From assembly GCF_900142535.1 (NCBI RefSeq), contig NZ_FRBE01000006.1, positions 62,001 through 126,000 of the forward strand: a stretch of DNA of 64,000 nt. Reading direction: 5' to 3'. How positions within the stretch are numbered: position 1 is the stretch's first letter; each line of letters starts with the position of its first letter. The notes below the pieces were generated by a model. The model made no database searches. It was not told where the DNA came from and saw nothing but the letters and a program-made list of their open reading frames with translations. The position numbers and the translations under genes are program-made. Origin of the DNA: Fibrobacter sp. UWEL. Its GTDB lineage: Bacteria; Fibrobacterota; Fibrobacteria; Fibrobacterales; Fibrobacteraceae. Below, piece by piece: positions 1 through 7,286 of the stretch.

Positions 1-223
1 CTGCCCTTACGCGGTCTGAGCCACCATATCGAACACCTCCACTAATACGCACTTTGCCTGTATGGGAAGCCATTTCCTGATCGGCCCCATGTACATCGGG
101 AGCGGGCAAAACTTCTACCGCAGCCTTCTTCAAAAGTAGCCGACTGTGAACCGTTTCACAACCGCTAAGCAAAAACGCGGCAATCAAAGCAAATGCAAAT
201 AAAACAAGTGTGCGGAACTTCAT
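1..223 (-). CDS. lipoprotein, N-terminal part only (runs off the left edge)
   Basis: The visible 74 codons begin with a short basic stretch, a hydrophobic core and the lipobox LLSGC, so the product should be a lipoprotein of the outer membrane or periplasm. After the lipidated Cys, the segment reading VEVLPAPDVHGADQEM resembles MEVNPAPEMRGAGEHM in the next upstream gene (292-1059), and both go on to a similar VRISGG/VRLSGG stretch. The two are therefore tandem paralogues. Start ATG at 223 is the only Met in front of the signal peptide. The function is not recognisable, and the gene is the last visible member of the envelope operon that runs leftward from 4481. Confidence 0.8.
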   Translation of the reverse strand, partial: MKFRTLVLFAFALIAAFLLSGCETVHSRLLLKKAAVEVLPAPDVHGADQEMASHTGKVRISGGVRYGGSDRVRA

Positions 224-291
224 TATTCTTTTTCCATCTACCAATAAACCTAGCTTATTTTATATACAATGTTTGTTCGTTCATCATCATT

Positions 292-1059
292 CTAAGGAAT
301 ATAGCTTACGCCACCAAAACCAGACCAATAACGTTTATCAAAGTTTTCTCCATGAACGCCAACCGAGCCCAGTCTTACTCTCCAATGATCATTTAAGCGG
401 TAGCTAGCCGAAGCATATAGGGTGTAGACTCTAGGCGAAAAAGGCACGTCTTCAAGTTCCATATCCCCTTCATAGGTGCTTGCAGAAATTTCAAGGCCAA
501 AGTCTCCCAGATAAGCGCCAGCATAGCCACCATATATAACGGAGGTTCCGTTGTTGGAATGATGGCTATATTCCTTAACCTCGTTAAAGACTAGCATAGA
601 GGTGACAGTCATATCCCCTTCACAGTCATAGTCGCGATGGTTCATCCACACACCGCCAGAAAACCCGATTTCAAAATGGTTTGTATTCAACCCGAGAGAC
701 GCAAACGTATATAAGCCATTGTTGATGCCAACTCCCGTATTGACCATGAATATGTTTTTCTTGAGTGCCAATTCTGCAGCAGCATTAACGAATCCGTATT
801 CAAGACTGTATGCAAAATCAACACTACGGCCATTGCGGTAAACATCATCCACCTCCATTTTCTTTGAAGGTCCAGCATTCAAGCCACCAGAAAGACGGAC
901 TTGATAGTCAGACGTCATGTGCTCACCTGCACCACGCATTTCAGGTGCAGGATTCACTTCCATCCGAATCTTGGAAATTCTAGGATCGCCTTCTGTAACG
1001 CAGCCACTCAATAAAAAAGCAGAAGCAATAAGAATCAAACTAATTATGCGAAAATTCAT
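292..1059 (-). CDS. putative lipoprotein with beta-rich body
   Basis: 255 residues with a signal peptide ending in a lipobox (LLSGC, Cys about residue 20), so probably membrane anchored. The rest alternates polar and hydrophobic residues with many Gly and aromatic positions (for example FASLGLNTNHFEIGFSGGVW and YTLYASASYRLNDHWRVRLG), as in small outer-membrane barrels. I do not recognise a named family. It is paralogous to the partial gene at 1-223 and lies 38 bases downstream of the two-repeat lipoprotein gene, so it is probably the fourth gene of the same transcript. Confidence 0.8.
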   Translation of the reverse strand: MNFRIISLILIASAFLLSGCVTEGDPRISKIRMEVNPAPEMRGAGEHMTSDYQVRLSGGLNAGPSKKMEVDDVYRNGRSVDFAYSLEYGFVNAAAELALKKNIFMVNTGVGINNGLYTFASLGLNTNHFEIGFSGGVWMNHRDYDCEGDMTVTSMLVFNEVKEYSHHSNNGTSVIYGGYAGAYLGDFGLEISASTYEGDMELEDVPFSPRVYTLYASASYRLNDHWRVRLGSVGVHGENFDKRYWSGFGGVSYIP

Positions 1060-1097
1060 GCAACCTCACTAGCCTTACGAGATTAAAATAACAATGT

Positions 1098-2843
1098 CTA
1101 GCGGGATACCATTTGTTCAAGGCACTGAGAAAAGGACTTTTCTTCATCAATGATGTACGCCATAGAAACAAGGCCATAATCGTCAAGATAATCCATATTT
1201 TCCACACTGCACTGTTCTTGAGAAATCTGTTCAATTTGAGCCTTTCTCCCGGAGCAAACCATATCGCCAGACTTTACGGTCACAGAAACATCCTGCCACA
1301 GCATATGGGCATGATTCAAGGTAATTTCATAAGTCTTTCCATTGACCGTAACAGTTTCGCTGGTATTTGTGTGGTTTACAATGGTAACGCCGTTTTCCAG
1401 TTCATCTTCCGGTTCATAGAATTCTTCTTCAAAAGTCAATGATCCCGCACCATTTGCAAGAAGGCTGTGGAGGCGTGCGAAGAATTCCGAATTCATGTAG
1501 TCGTAATCCGGATTCATATCGTAGGCGAAGGTTATTTTTTCCTTTTCAAACTTGACATAAACATTCACATACGAATCACCCACCATTTTCCAAACGCCAT
1601 CGAGCTGTCCAGAAGTACCGCCAATCAATACATCTGTAGAGCCAAGGATATCATGGATAAAGAGCGTATCTCCACTAAAATTGTACTGTGCCGTGTTCTG
1701 ACGGTTGCTATACCAACCATCAACCCACTTCACTCCCTCACCTTCTTTGAGACAACGACCTTCCAAGCCAAAATCCCAAACTAGAGTTCCAGCATTTGTT
1801 CCAGAGGGTTCTGCACTATAGTAAACCGGCATAAAATCATGGGCTGCGCTAAATTCCTTCGCAAACTTTGAGGAGGAACTTTCTGTCGTAGCGGATTCAC
1901 CAGCGGCGATCAGCTGATTCACGCATTCCCCAAATTCCTTTTCATTTCCCCAAGAGTAACGAGTCATCACATCAGGATTTGCATCCGAATAATGCAAGCC
2001 ATCCGCATTTTCCGCCTTGCACATTTCAGAAGTCACATTCAAGGTACTGAAATATTCCAGGTGACATTTTGCAGAGCCGCTTGAAAAAGTCAGCGATAAA
2101 TAATCATCAAAGGAATGAACAGAATCTATTTTCAGTTCATAGGTCACACCCTTATAAGTAAAGGTTTCGCTTCGATTATCCTGCTTAAGAATCGCCACTC
2201 CGTAGCGACCAGGATCAACGGCGTGTTCATCGTAAATGAGATCCGCATAAATATCCATGCTGGAATCTTCAAGACCTTCAAAGAACATCCACATAAAGAG
2301 GGATTGCATATAGTTGAAGTTCTCTTTTTCCAGCACACGGATTTCAATGGAACCTTCGCCAAAATTCCAGTACATGGTATAGGCAGAACGACTTAATTGC
2401 AGCCAGATTCCCTGAAGCTTTCCTGGCTCGCCGCCAACGAATTTAAGAACCGTAACATTGCCATAATAATCTGGTTCTTCATTCAAGGCGGTAAGAGTCA
2501 AAGTGTCGCCTGCAAAGCTATAGCGAAACAGGCCGCCTGCTAATTGTGTTACACGATTCAAGTCTTCAACCCACTGGTAAGTTTCGCCCTGCTTGACACA
2601 GCCCGATTCCTGAACAAGACTGATGGAAATAACGCCTGTTTTTGTGGTTTCGGAACTTTCCTTCACTTCGTAGGAGCCCTGCGCATAAGTACGGGCCATG
2701 GCAAACTCCTTCTGCAGATTTACGCCCGAGTCATCTGTAGTTCCTGCCACAGGCGGATCCGAGGTAAAACCGGAACAGCCGCAAAGAATGAGGACCGCCG
2801 CAAACACAACCCCAAGAATTTTATTAGGCAAATTACTTCTCAT
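1098..2843 (-). CDS. large lipoprotein with an internal duplication
   Basis: About 581 residues with lipobox ILCGC near residue 23. The mature part consists of two homologous halves. The first starts KEFAMARTY, the second KEFSAAHDF, and both contain matching landmarks: GCVKQGE/RCLKEGE, YSFAGDTL/YNFSGDTL, GKLQGIW/GQLDGVW, TYKGVTYELKID/TVNGKTYEITLN and a closing EFGECVNQLI/SFSQCLEQMV. Each half carries conserved Cys residues that may form disulfides. Two adjacent ATG codons precede the signal peptide; GGAGGAG sits 3 bases before the first and 6 before the second, so the second (2843) is preferred. The start overlaps the end of the TIGR02147 gene, implying translational coupling. Function unknown. 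Confidence 0.85.
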   Translation of the reverse strand: MRSNLPNKILGVVFAAVLILCGCSGFTSDPPVAGTTDDSGVNLQKEFAMARTYAQGSYEVKESSETTKTGVISISLVQESGCVKQGETYQWVEDLNRVTQLAGGLFRYSFAGDTLTLTALNEEPDYYGNVTVLKFVGGEPGKLQGIWLQLSRSAYTMYWNFGEGSIEIRVLEKENFNYMQSLFMWMFFEGLEDSSMDIYADLIYDEHAVDPGRYGVAILKQDNRSETFTYKGVTYELKIDSVHSFDDYLSLTFSSGSAKCHLEYFSTLNVTSEMCKAENADGLHYSDANPDVMTRYSWGNEKEFGECVNQLIAAGESATTESSSSKFAKEFSAAHDFMPVYYSAEPSGTNAGTLVWDFGLEGRCLKEGEGVKWVDGWYSNRQNTAQYNFSGDTLFIHDILGSTDVLIGGTSGQLDGVWKMVGDSYVNVYVKFEKEKITFAYDMNPDYDYMNSEFFARLHSLLANGAGSLTFEEEFYEPEDELENGVTIVNHTNTSETVTVNGKTYEITLNHAHMLWQDVSVTVKSGDMVCSGRKAQIEQISQEQCSVENMDYLDDYGLVSMAYIIDEEKSFSQCLEQMVSR

Positions 2844-3690
2844 CATTCTCCTCCAGTTTCCGAGTCAGCGGAAACATCTGTAAATTTATACGATAAACGC
2901 GGTCATAGTCCTTGACTTCCGAGACAATAGACTCAATTTTCCTGCGAAATTCGGCCATTTCCTTCGCCACCCGCTCGTAGGCAGCGCGATCAAGCCCCAT
3001 GGTAATACCCGACAGGTTACGTTCCGAACCGTCGAACTCATCCAAGGAATCTGCAGCCAGTCGGGCAAACTGCTTCTGCATGGAGCGCACCGCTACATTT
3101 AACGCGGCCTTGTGGTCTTGATTATCAACGGGATTGATGCCCACGTCCGTCTGAACGTACGACACCTCCCCCGCACTTTCAATCTTTTTCAGCAGCCCCA
3201 TCTGGACCATCTGATCTAAAGAAAAACGCACATCGGCGGCAGGCACAGAGGGGCATAGCATGCGGGCCATTTCAAGGGGCCTTGCCCCCGGCATAATGGG
3301 AGCAAGTTCACGCAACGTAGGGTTAATCCAGCTGGAAAAATAGGAGTACGCCTCGCCACCTAAAATACGGACCTTGTTGGCATCAGCCAAACGGCACATT
3401 TCACCATAGGCCGCTTGTTTTTCTTCGTTTGTCTGGGCGTCGCAAAATTCCACCATGCGGCAGAAGTATTCCGCCTGGTATCCGGTCAGCCCCATGGCCT
3501 TCGCAACGCTTTCTGAGCCAACCCCACGTAAGCGGGTCTTGCCGTCGCACACTAGCTTCAAATATCCCGACGACGCAAAACCGGAGAGCTTGGAAAATTC
3601 ACGCCATGTAAATGCGGAAGTTCTCTTTCGTTCCTCGTAGAACTCCTGCATATAGCGGCGATAGTCAAGATATTCGACAATGGGTTTCAT
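2833..3690 (-). CDS. TIGR02147 family protein (DUF4423)
   Basis: 285 residues, starting MKPIVEYLDYRRYMQEFYEERK, the signature opening of the TIGR02147 family that is strongly expanded in Fibrobacter. The N-terminal 70 residues (FTWREFSKLSGFASSGYLKLVCDGK) look like a helix-turn-helix-type unit, so a regulatory role is possible but unproven. A second family member lies at 54624-55460 and is also directly followed by a lipoprotein gene. Its ATG at 3690 overlaps the stop of the barrel gene (TGATG), and its end overlaps the start of the following lipoprotein gene. Confidence 0.9.
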   Translation of the reverse strand: MKPIVEYLDYRRYMQEFYEERKRTSAFTWREFSKLSGFASSGYLKLVCDGKTRLRGVGSESVAKAMGLTGYQAEYFCRMVEFCDAQTNEEKQAAYGEMCRLADANKVRILGGEAYSYFSSWINPTLRELAPIMPGARPLEMARMLCPSVPAADVRFSLDQMVQMGLLKKIESAGEVSYVQTDVGINPVDNQDHKAALNVAVRSMQKQFARLAADSLDEFDGSERNLSGITMGLDRAAYERVAKEMAEFRRKIESIVSEVKDYDRVYRINLQMFPLTRKLEENDEK

Positions 3691-4481
3691 CAGAACCAGT
3701 AACCTATACCCAACTGGAACTTCAACAATTTATAATAAGAACCGTAGGGTTCGGAATAATCCATAAAATCAAACACAACATTTCCATCACCATCAAATTC
3801 TTGTACTGGGATAAAGTAACTATCCGCAAACTTGTCTGCATCAATTAAATCGTTCACGCGGAAAAGCACACGAAAATCAATGAACAGGCCCGATTTAAAT
3901 TGATGCCCAACACCCATAGCAACATTCACCCCAAAGCGGCTTTCCTCATCGCGATTTCGGTAAGATTCATCCCTCCACCCATCATCCTCATTTTCGATTG
4001 TCCCAAGCAACAGCTCAAATACAACGCCCACTTCAAGAAACAGAATGCGAGGAATCCTCCACTGCAAAAGCACGGGAACATTCAGCAAGAAAGCTTGATT
4101 ATATTCCCAATGTTCTCTACCACAGTAAAAACTTCCTTCACATTTGTCATAAGCGTCCTGCTCTTCCCCGACATCGTAATCAAGAACATCTCCCGCAAGA
4201 GCTTCTATATAAACAAAGAAAATCCTATAGTCCAAACCCACGCCGGAATGCAGGTAAAGATTTTCCGTCAAGCCGTACGCCACATCAAAAGACAACGAAC
4301 CCCAAGGTCCACCGTTTGAGGGATAATAATCCTCTTTGGAATCCGTGATGACATACATGAGACCTGCACCAAGGCGGGTCCCAAATTCCAACTTGTCGAA
4401 ACTACTTGATGAATTATTGCCCTCGGCAAATGCATTCAAAGGAATCAGCATCACCGCCAGCATGATCATCAGTTTTCGCAT
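3690..4481 (-). CDS. outer-membrane beta-barrel-like protein
   Basis: 263 residues with a classical signal peptide (MRKLMIMLAVMLIPLNAFA). The mature protein has repeated amphipathic beta stretches (ENLYLHSGVGLDYRIFFVY, ILFLEVGVVFELLLG, GLFIDFRVLFRVN) and ends in FQLGIGYWF, an aromatic C-terminus typical of Bam-inserted barrels. AGGAGG lies 7 bases before ATG 4481; the longer reading frame from GTG 4499 would place the ribosome site inside the gene, so 4481 is the start. First gene of the leftward envelope operon. The exact substrate or role is unknown. Confidence 0.85.
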   Translation of the reverse strand: MRKLMIMLAVMLIPLNAFAEGNNSSSSFDKLEFGTRLGAGLMYVITDSKEDYYPSNGGPWGSLSFDVAYGLTENLYLHSGVGLDYRIFFVYIEALAGDVLDYDVGEEQDAYDKCEGSFYCGREHWEYNQAFLLNVPVLLQWRIPRILFLEVGVVFELLLGTIENEDDGWRDESYRNRDEESRFGVNVAMGVGHQFKSGLFIDFRVLFRVNDLIDADKFADSYFIPVQEFDGDGNVVFDFMDYSEPYGSYYKLLKFQLGIGYWF

Positions 4482-4560
4482 AAAAGGACCTCCTAACACT
4501 CAAAAAATAGATTATGGGTCGGTTGTCCGCAATACATCTAGAAAACAAAAACTTCCATTT

Positions 4561-4579
4561 TTGCGTAATTTCAACGCAA
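4561..4579. promoter_or_regulatory. inverted repeat upstream of the envelope operon
   Basis: TTGCGT and ACGCAA form a perfect 6-base dyad around a 7-base centre, about 80 bases before the start of the barrel gene at 4481. It lies in the AT-rich segment between that gene and the insertion sequence and could be an operator. No clear -35/-10 pair was found. Confidence 0.35.
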
Positions 4580-4690
4580 TTTTTAAACATTCCCGTATTT
4601 TTCATCAATTCTATGAAACAAGATGTTTCTTGAAAGAACAAAAAAGCCCCGCGTTTTTGAACTGACCCCAAAAAGTTGGACAGTTTAAAG

Positions 4691-5587
4691 TTAGGATAAA
4701 ACTGAGTTATGAGTCCGGTATTGTACCGGACTCATTCCTTTTAGGCGCAGTTTTATCCGGTCGTTGTTGTAGTACTCGATGTATTTCTTGAGTTCCTGTT
4801 TGAAGTGCTCCATATTCTTGAAGGTGTTGGGATAGAGAAGTTCTGATTTCATTATGCCGAAGAAGTTCTCCATCATTGCATTGTCCAGGCAGTTTCCCTT
4901 GCGGCTCATGCTCTGGATGATATCATGGTCTTGTAATTTTCTTTGATAGCTGTAATGCTGATAGTGCCAGCCTTGATCCGAGTGTAGGACCAGCTTGTCG
5001 TAGACTAGCTTTCTATCTAGAGCCTTGTCGAGCATGCTCATTACCATCCTTAGATCAGGATGATCCGATATGGTGTAGCTTATGATTTCGCCGTTGTACA
5101 TGTCCAGTATTGGCGACAGGTAGCATTTGTCCATGCCGATATTTATCTGGGTTACATCCGTTGTCCACTTCTGGTTTGGACCTGTCGTTGTGAAGTCCCG
5201 GTTGATTACGTTTGGTGCAGTCTGGCCAACATCCCCCTTGTACGAACGGTACTTGCAACGCTTGCGGACGTTCCTTAGATTTTCTTCCTTCATGATGCGA
5301 TACACGGTCTTGTGATTGATCACGAAGCCTTCATTCCTCAGTTCGTCTTTGATACGACGATATCCGTAGCAACCCTTGTTTTCCGCATGTATGGCCTTGA
5401 CTCGTTTGCGCTCGTCGGCGTAGCGGTCTGCCTTCTTCTGGATGTTGTAGTAGTATGTAGAGCGGGATAGCCCGCTAGCCTTCAGGAGATGCTTGAGCGC
5501 ATGCTTTTCACTCAGTCCTCGGACTGTCTCGGCCCTATACCGAACATCTCGGCATTCTCTTCCTGGTCTAGGGCCTTCAATTTTTTT
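4691..5587 (-). CDS. IS3-family transposase OrfB (DDE integrase domain), made by -1 frameshift
   Basis: The integrase half of the transposase. Visible motifs are WTTDVT (first Asp), the SPILDMYNGEIISY stretch (second Asp region) and GNCLDNAMMENFFG (catalytic Glu), followed by YIEYYNNDRIKLRLKGMSPVQYR, the classic IS3/IS150 C-terminus. The frame is open back to the A7 run at 5581-5587, covering a HTH_21-like segment (KHLLKASGLSRSTYYYN, GCYGYRRIKDEL). It is therefore most likely expressed as an OrfAB fusion. A shorter frame beginning at GTG 5323 lacks this upstream segment. Confidence 0.9.
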   Translation of the reverse strand, partial: KKIEGPRPGRECRDVRYRAETVRGLSEKHALKHLLKASGLSRSTYYYNIQKKADRYADERKRVKAIHAENKGCYGYRRIKDELRNEGFVINHKTVYRIMKEENLRNVRKRCKYRSYKGDVGQTAPNVINRDFTTTGPNQKWTTDVTQINIGMDKCYLSPILDMYNGEIISYTISDHPDLRMVMSMLDKALDRKLVYDKLVLHSDQGWHYQHYSYQRKLQDHDIIQSMSRKGNCLDNAMMENFFGIMKSELLYPNTFKNMEHFKQELKKYIEYYNNDRIKLRLKGMSPVQYRTHNSVLS

Positions 5588-6036
5588 AGGTAGGCATTCT
5601 CAGCTTTGAGGTATGCATTTTCTTCCTGGAGACGTTCAAGTTCGGTCATACCCTTTGCTGATTTCTTTTTCTTTGGCATCTTCGGAGGCCTCCCTTTGGG
5701 CTTTGTTGCTAATAGTTCCTCGTAGCCGCCGTGACGGTATTTGCGCAACCACGATTGTAAACAATAGCGGCTTAGTTGATATTTTACGGCAATCTCTGTC
5801 AAAGATAGAGATTGTTGGATTGCCGTATCAATGACTGCACGTTTTAGGGAGGGTGTTGAACGGACATTCTGTTTTCTTCCCCTATACCATTCACCAGTCA
5901 GATCATATTCCCTACAACGATATAGGACTAGGCGTTCTGTGATGCCTGTTTTCTGACTTATTAAATGAGGACTGTGTCCGGATTTATAGAGTTCTAAAGC
6001 TTCGGCCCATTCTTCATTAGTGTGTTTCTTATACAT
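5512..6036 (-). CDS. IS3-family transposase OrfA
   Basis: 174 residues from ATG 6036 (MYKKHTNEEWAEALELYKSG). It contains two helix-turn-helix segments (SPHLISQKTGITERLVLYRC and LTEIAVKYQLSRYCLQSWLRKY), a basic hinge (KPKGRPPKMPKKKKS) and a C-terminal leucine-zipper-like coil (LERLQEENAYLKAENAYLKKL), the usual IS3 OrfA layout. It binds the terminal repeats. Its end overlaps the OrfB frame. Confidence 0.9.
   Translation of the reverse strand: MYKKHTNEEWAEALELYKSGHSPHLISQKTGITERLVLYRCREYDLTGEWYRGRKQNVRSTPSLKRAVIDTAIQQSLSLTEIAVKYQLSRYCLQSWLRKYRHGGYEELLATKPKGRPPKMPKKKKSAKGMTELERLQEENAYLKAENAYLKKLKALDQEENAEMFGIGPRQSED
5581..5587 (-). other. programmed -1 ribosomal frameshift site
   Basis: On the coding strand OrfA reads CTA AAA AAA TTG, that is a heptamer A AAA AAA in zero frame inside the leucine-zipper region. 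Slipping back one base joins the open OrfB frame, which stays open from here to its stop at 4691. This is the normal way IS3 elements make the OrfAB transposase. Confidence 0.75.
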
Positions 6037-6208
6037 GAAAACCCCGAAAGTTGTGTCCAACTTTCGGGGTTCACATCATTTCTGCGAGGCATTTTACTTA
6101 GCAATTTAGACGGCGACTGAAACCACGTTGGCGAGAGCGGTTTCTGCAACTCCAATAGGCGACACCATATTTGCCAAGGAATCAAAGCAAAACTTTGCTG
6201 CATTTCTC

Positions 6209-6233
6209 AAACTCCACCAACTTGGTGGAGTTT
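6209..6233. promoter_or_regulatory. 25-bp palindrome, likely operator of the DUF3791/DUF3990 operon
   Basis: Arms AAACTCCACCAA and TTGGTGGAGTTT are perfectly complementary around one central base, giving 12-bp arms. It ends 39 bases before the DUF3791 start codon, with a -10-like TATATATT at 6258-6265 in between, so it would overlap or abut the -35 region. A second smaller dyad, AGCAAA/TTTGCT, lies at 6186-6199. Autoregulatory operators in this position are usual for toxin-antitoxin operons; the regulator here is unknown. Confidence 0.6.
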
Positions 6234-6272
6234 TGCAGGATACCATATCCAAATTTTTATATATTGAAGAAC

Positions 6273-6485
6273 ATGAGTGAAAGCACCCAGATTATCTATA
6301 TGCAGACAAGGCTCGTTCGGCTGATGTCCGAAGAAACGGGAGCGTCTATTGCTGCAGTAGCAACCCAGTTCAAGGAACAGGGTGTTTTTCACTATATCAA
6401 GCGAATGTGGGACTTGTTCCATATTGAGGGCGACCAGGCGGTTCTTGAAGACATAAGGCAATACCTCAAGTCAAAGGGTGTGTAA
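6273..6485 (+). CDS. DUF3791 family protein, presumed antitoxin partner
   Basis: 70 residues, mostly helical (MSESTQIIYMQTRLVRLMSEE, then FHYIKRMWDLFHIEGDQAVLEDIRQYL). Length and the closing pattern W/F-DLFH...G-D-VLEDI match DUF3791 proteins, which are found next to DUF3990 genes in many gut bacteria. ATG 6273 is chosen because it follows the -10-like box and the longer frame would start inside the palindrome region. Its stop is one base before the next gene. The neutralising role is inferred from the pairing. Confidence 0.75.
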   Translation: MSESTQIIYMQTRLVRLMSEETGASIAAVATQFKEQGVFHYIKRMWDLFHIEGDQAVLEDIRQYLKSKGV

Positions 6486-6486
6486 A

Positions 6487-7047
6487 ATGCTTGATTTGAA
6501 TCAGCGAACCATTCTGTACCACGGAAGTTTTTGCGAAGTATCTTCACCTGACTTGTCTAAGTGCGCCAAGTATAAGGATTTCGGTCAAGGTTTCTACCTC
6601 ACAACTGACAAGGAACAAGCGAAATCCTTTGCAAAGATTTCTACAAGAAAAGCGCAGGAATCTGGAGTAATTCCAACCCAGCAGAATTTTGGAGTAGTGT
6701 CTTCCTTTGAGTACATACCGGCCAATCTCCGAACCCAAATCTTTTTAACAGCCGATGCCGACTGGCTACATTGCATTGTCGCTCATCGAAAAAAAGGACT
6801 TTTCAATTCTCTTGTTCAAGATTTTGAAAAATACGATATCATCGGTGGCAAGATTGCAAACGACGCAACAAACATCACAATAACCACCTACATGACAGGA
6901 ACCTTCGGGGAAGTCGGTTCTCAACAGGCAGATGAAATATGCATACGCCTGTTACTCCCCGAACGATTAAAGGACCAGTACTGCTTTAGAACAGCGGCCG
7001 CATTACAGCAACTTGCATTTATCAAAAGCGAGCGTATATGGCTGTGA
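6487..7047 (+). CDS. DUF3990 protein, ADP-ribosyltransferase-like toxin candidate
   Basis: 186 residues. It shows the three marks of H-Y-E type ADP-ribosyltransferase folds: YHGS (His12), GFYLTT (Tyr37) and QADEICIRL (Glu150). This matches the DUF3990 family, which is considered ART-like and co-occurs with DUF3791. A toxin acting on an intracellular target is the likely role; the target is unknown. ATG 6487 follows AGGG by 8 bases; an in-frame GTG at 6478 overlaps the preceding gene. The end overlaps the next small gene by 10 bases. Confidence 0.8.
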   Translation: MLDLNQRTILYHGSFCEVSSPDLSKCAKYKDFGQGFYLTTDKEQAKSFAKISTRKAQESGVIPTQQNFGVVSSFEYIPANLRTQIFLTADADWLHCIVAHRKKGLFNSLVQDFEKYDIIGGKIANDATNITITTYMTGTFGEVGSQQADEICIRLLLPERLKDQYCFRTAAALQQLAFIKSERIWL

Positions 7048-7265
7048 CAAAAGAACAAATTCAGGCCGCAATGGAACTTTTGACGACTATGGTTGTCGAG
7101 TCCATTTCCAAGGAAGACCATCTTGATGCAGCCGATGTTTTACCCGATTTTTTGAATTCCAAAACCGGAAAAATGCTCTTTGATGAAAGTCTCAAGCTAT
7201 GGTGCGAAGGCCCCTCGCACATCGAGGAACTGTATAGAGCCGAGCTACAGAAAGCTCACGACTAA
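7038..7265 (+). CDS. small helical protein, third gene of the DUF3791/DUF3990 operon
   Basis: 75 residues (MAVTKEQIQAAMELLTTMVVESISKED...), predicted helical and acidic. The 10-base overlap with the DUF3990 gene makes it almost certainly co-translated. I recognise no domain. It could be an additional antitoxin or accessory subunit; this rests only on position. Confidence 0.7.
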   Translation: MAVTKEQIQAAMELLTTMVVESISKEDHLDAADVLPDFLNSKTGKMLFDESLKLWCEGPSHIEELYRAELQKAHD

Positions 7266-7286
7266 AGGCCGTTGGATAGACGGTTC

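Larger units (their letters stand above)
4658..6078 (-). mobile_element. IS3-family insertion sequence, apparently complete
   Basis: A 1421-base element with imperfect terminal inverted repeats: 4658-4682 and the complement of 6054-6078 share 20 of 25 bases, including AAAGTTGGACA, and both ends begin TGA. The flanks read TTT at 4655-4657 and TTT at 6079-6081, matching the 3-bp target duplication usual for IS3-type elements, although TTT is weak evidence because it is low complexity. Inside are OrfA (helix-turn-helix) and OrfB (DDE integrase core) in -1 phase with an A7 slippery site. Both frames are open, so the copy may still be active. Confidence 0.9.

Noticed and set aside
6106-6246. 46-codon minus-strand frame ending SPIGVAETALANVVSVAV
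   Set aside because: Looks somewhat protein-like and may be the tail of a decayed gene, but it overlaps the operon palindrome and has no ribosome site or upstream extension.
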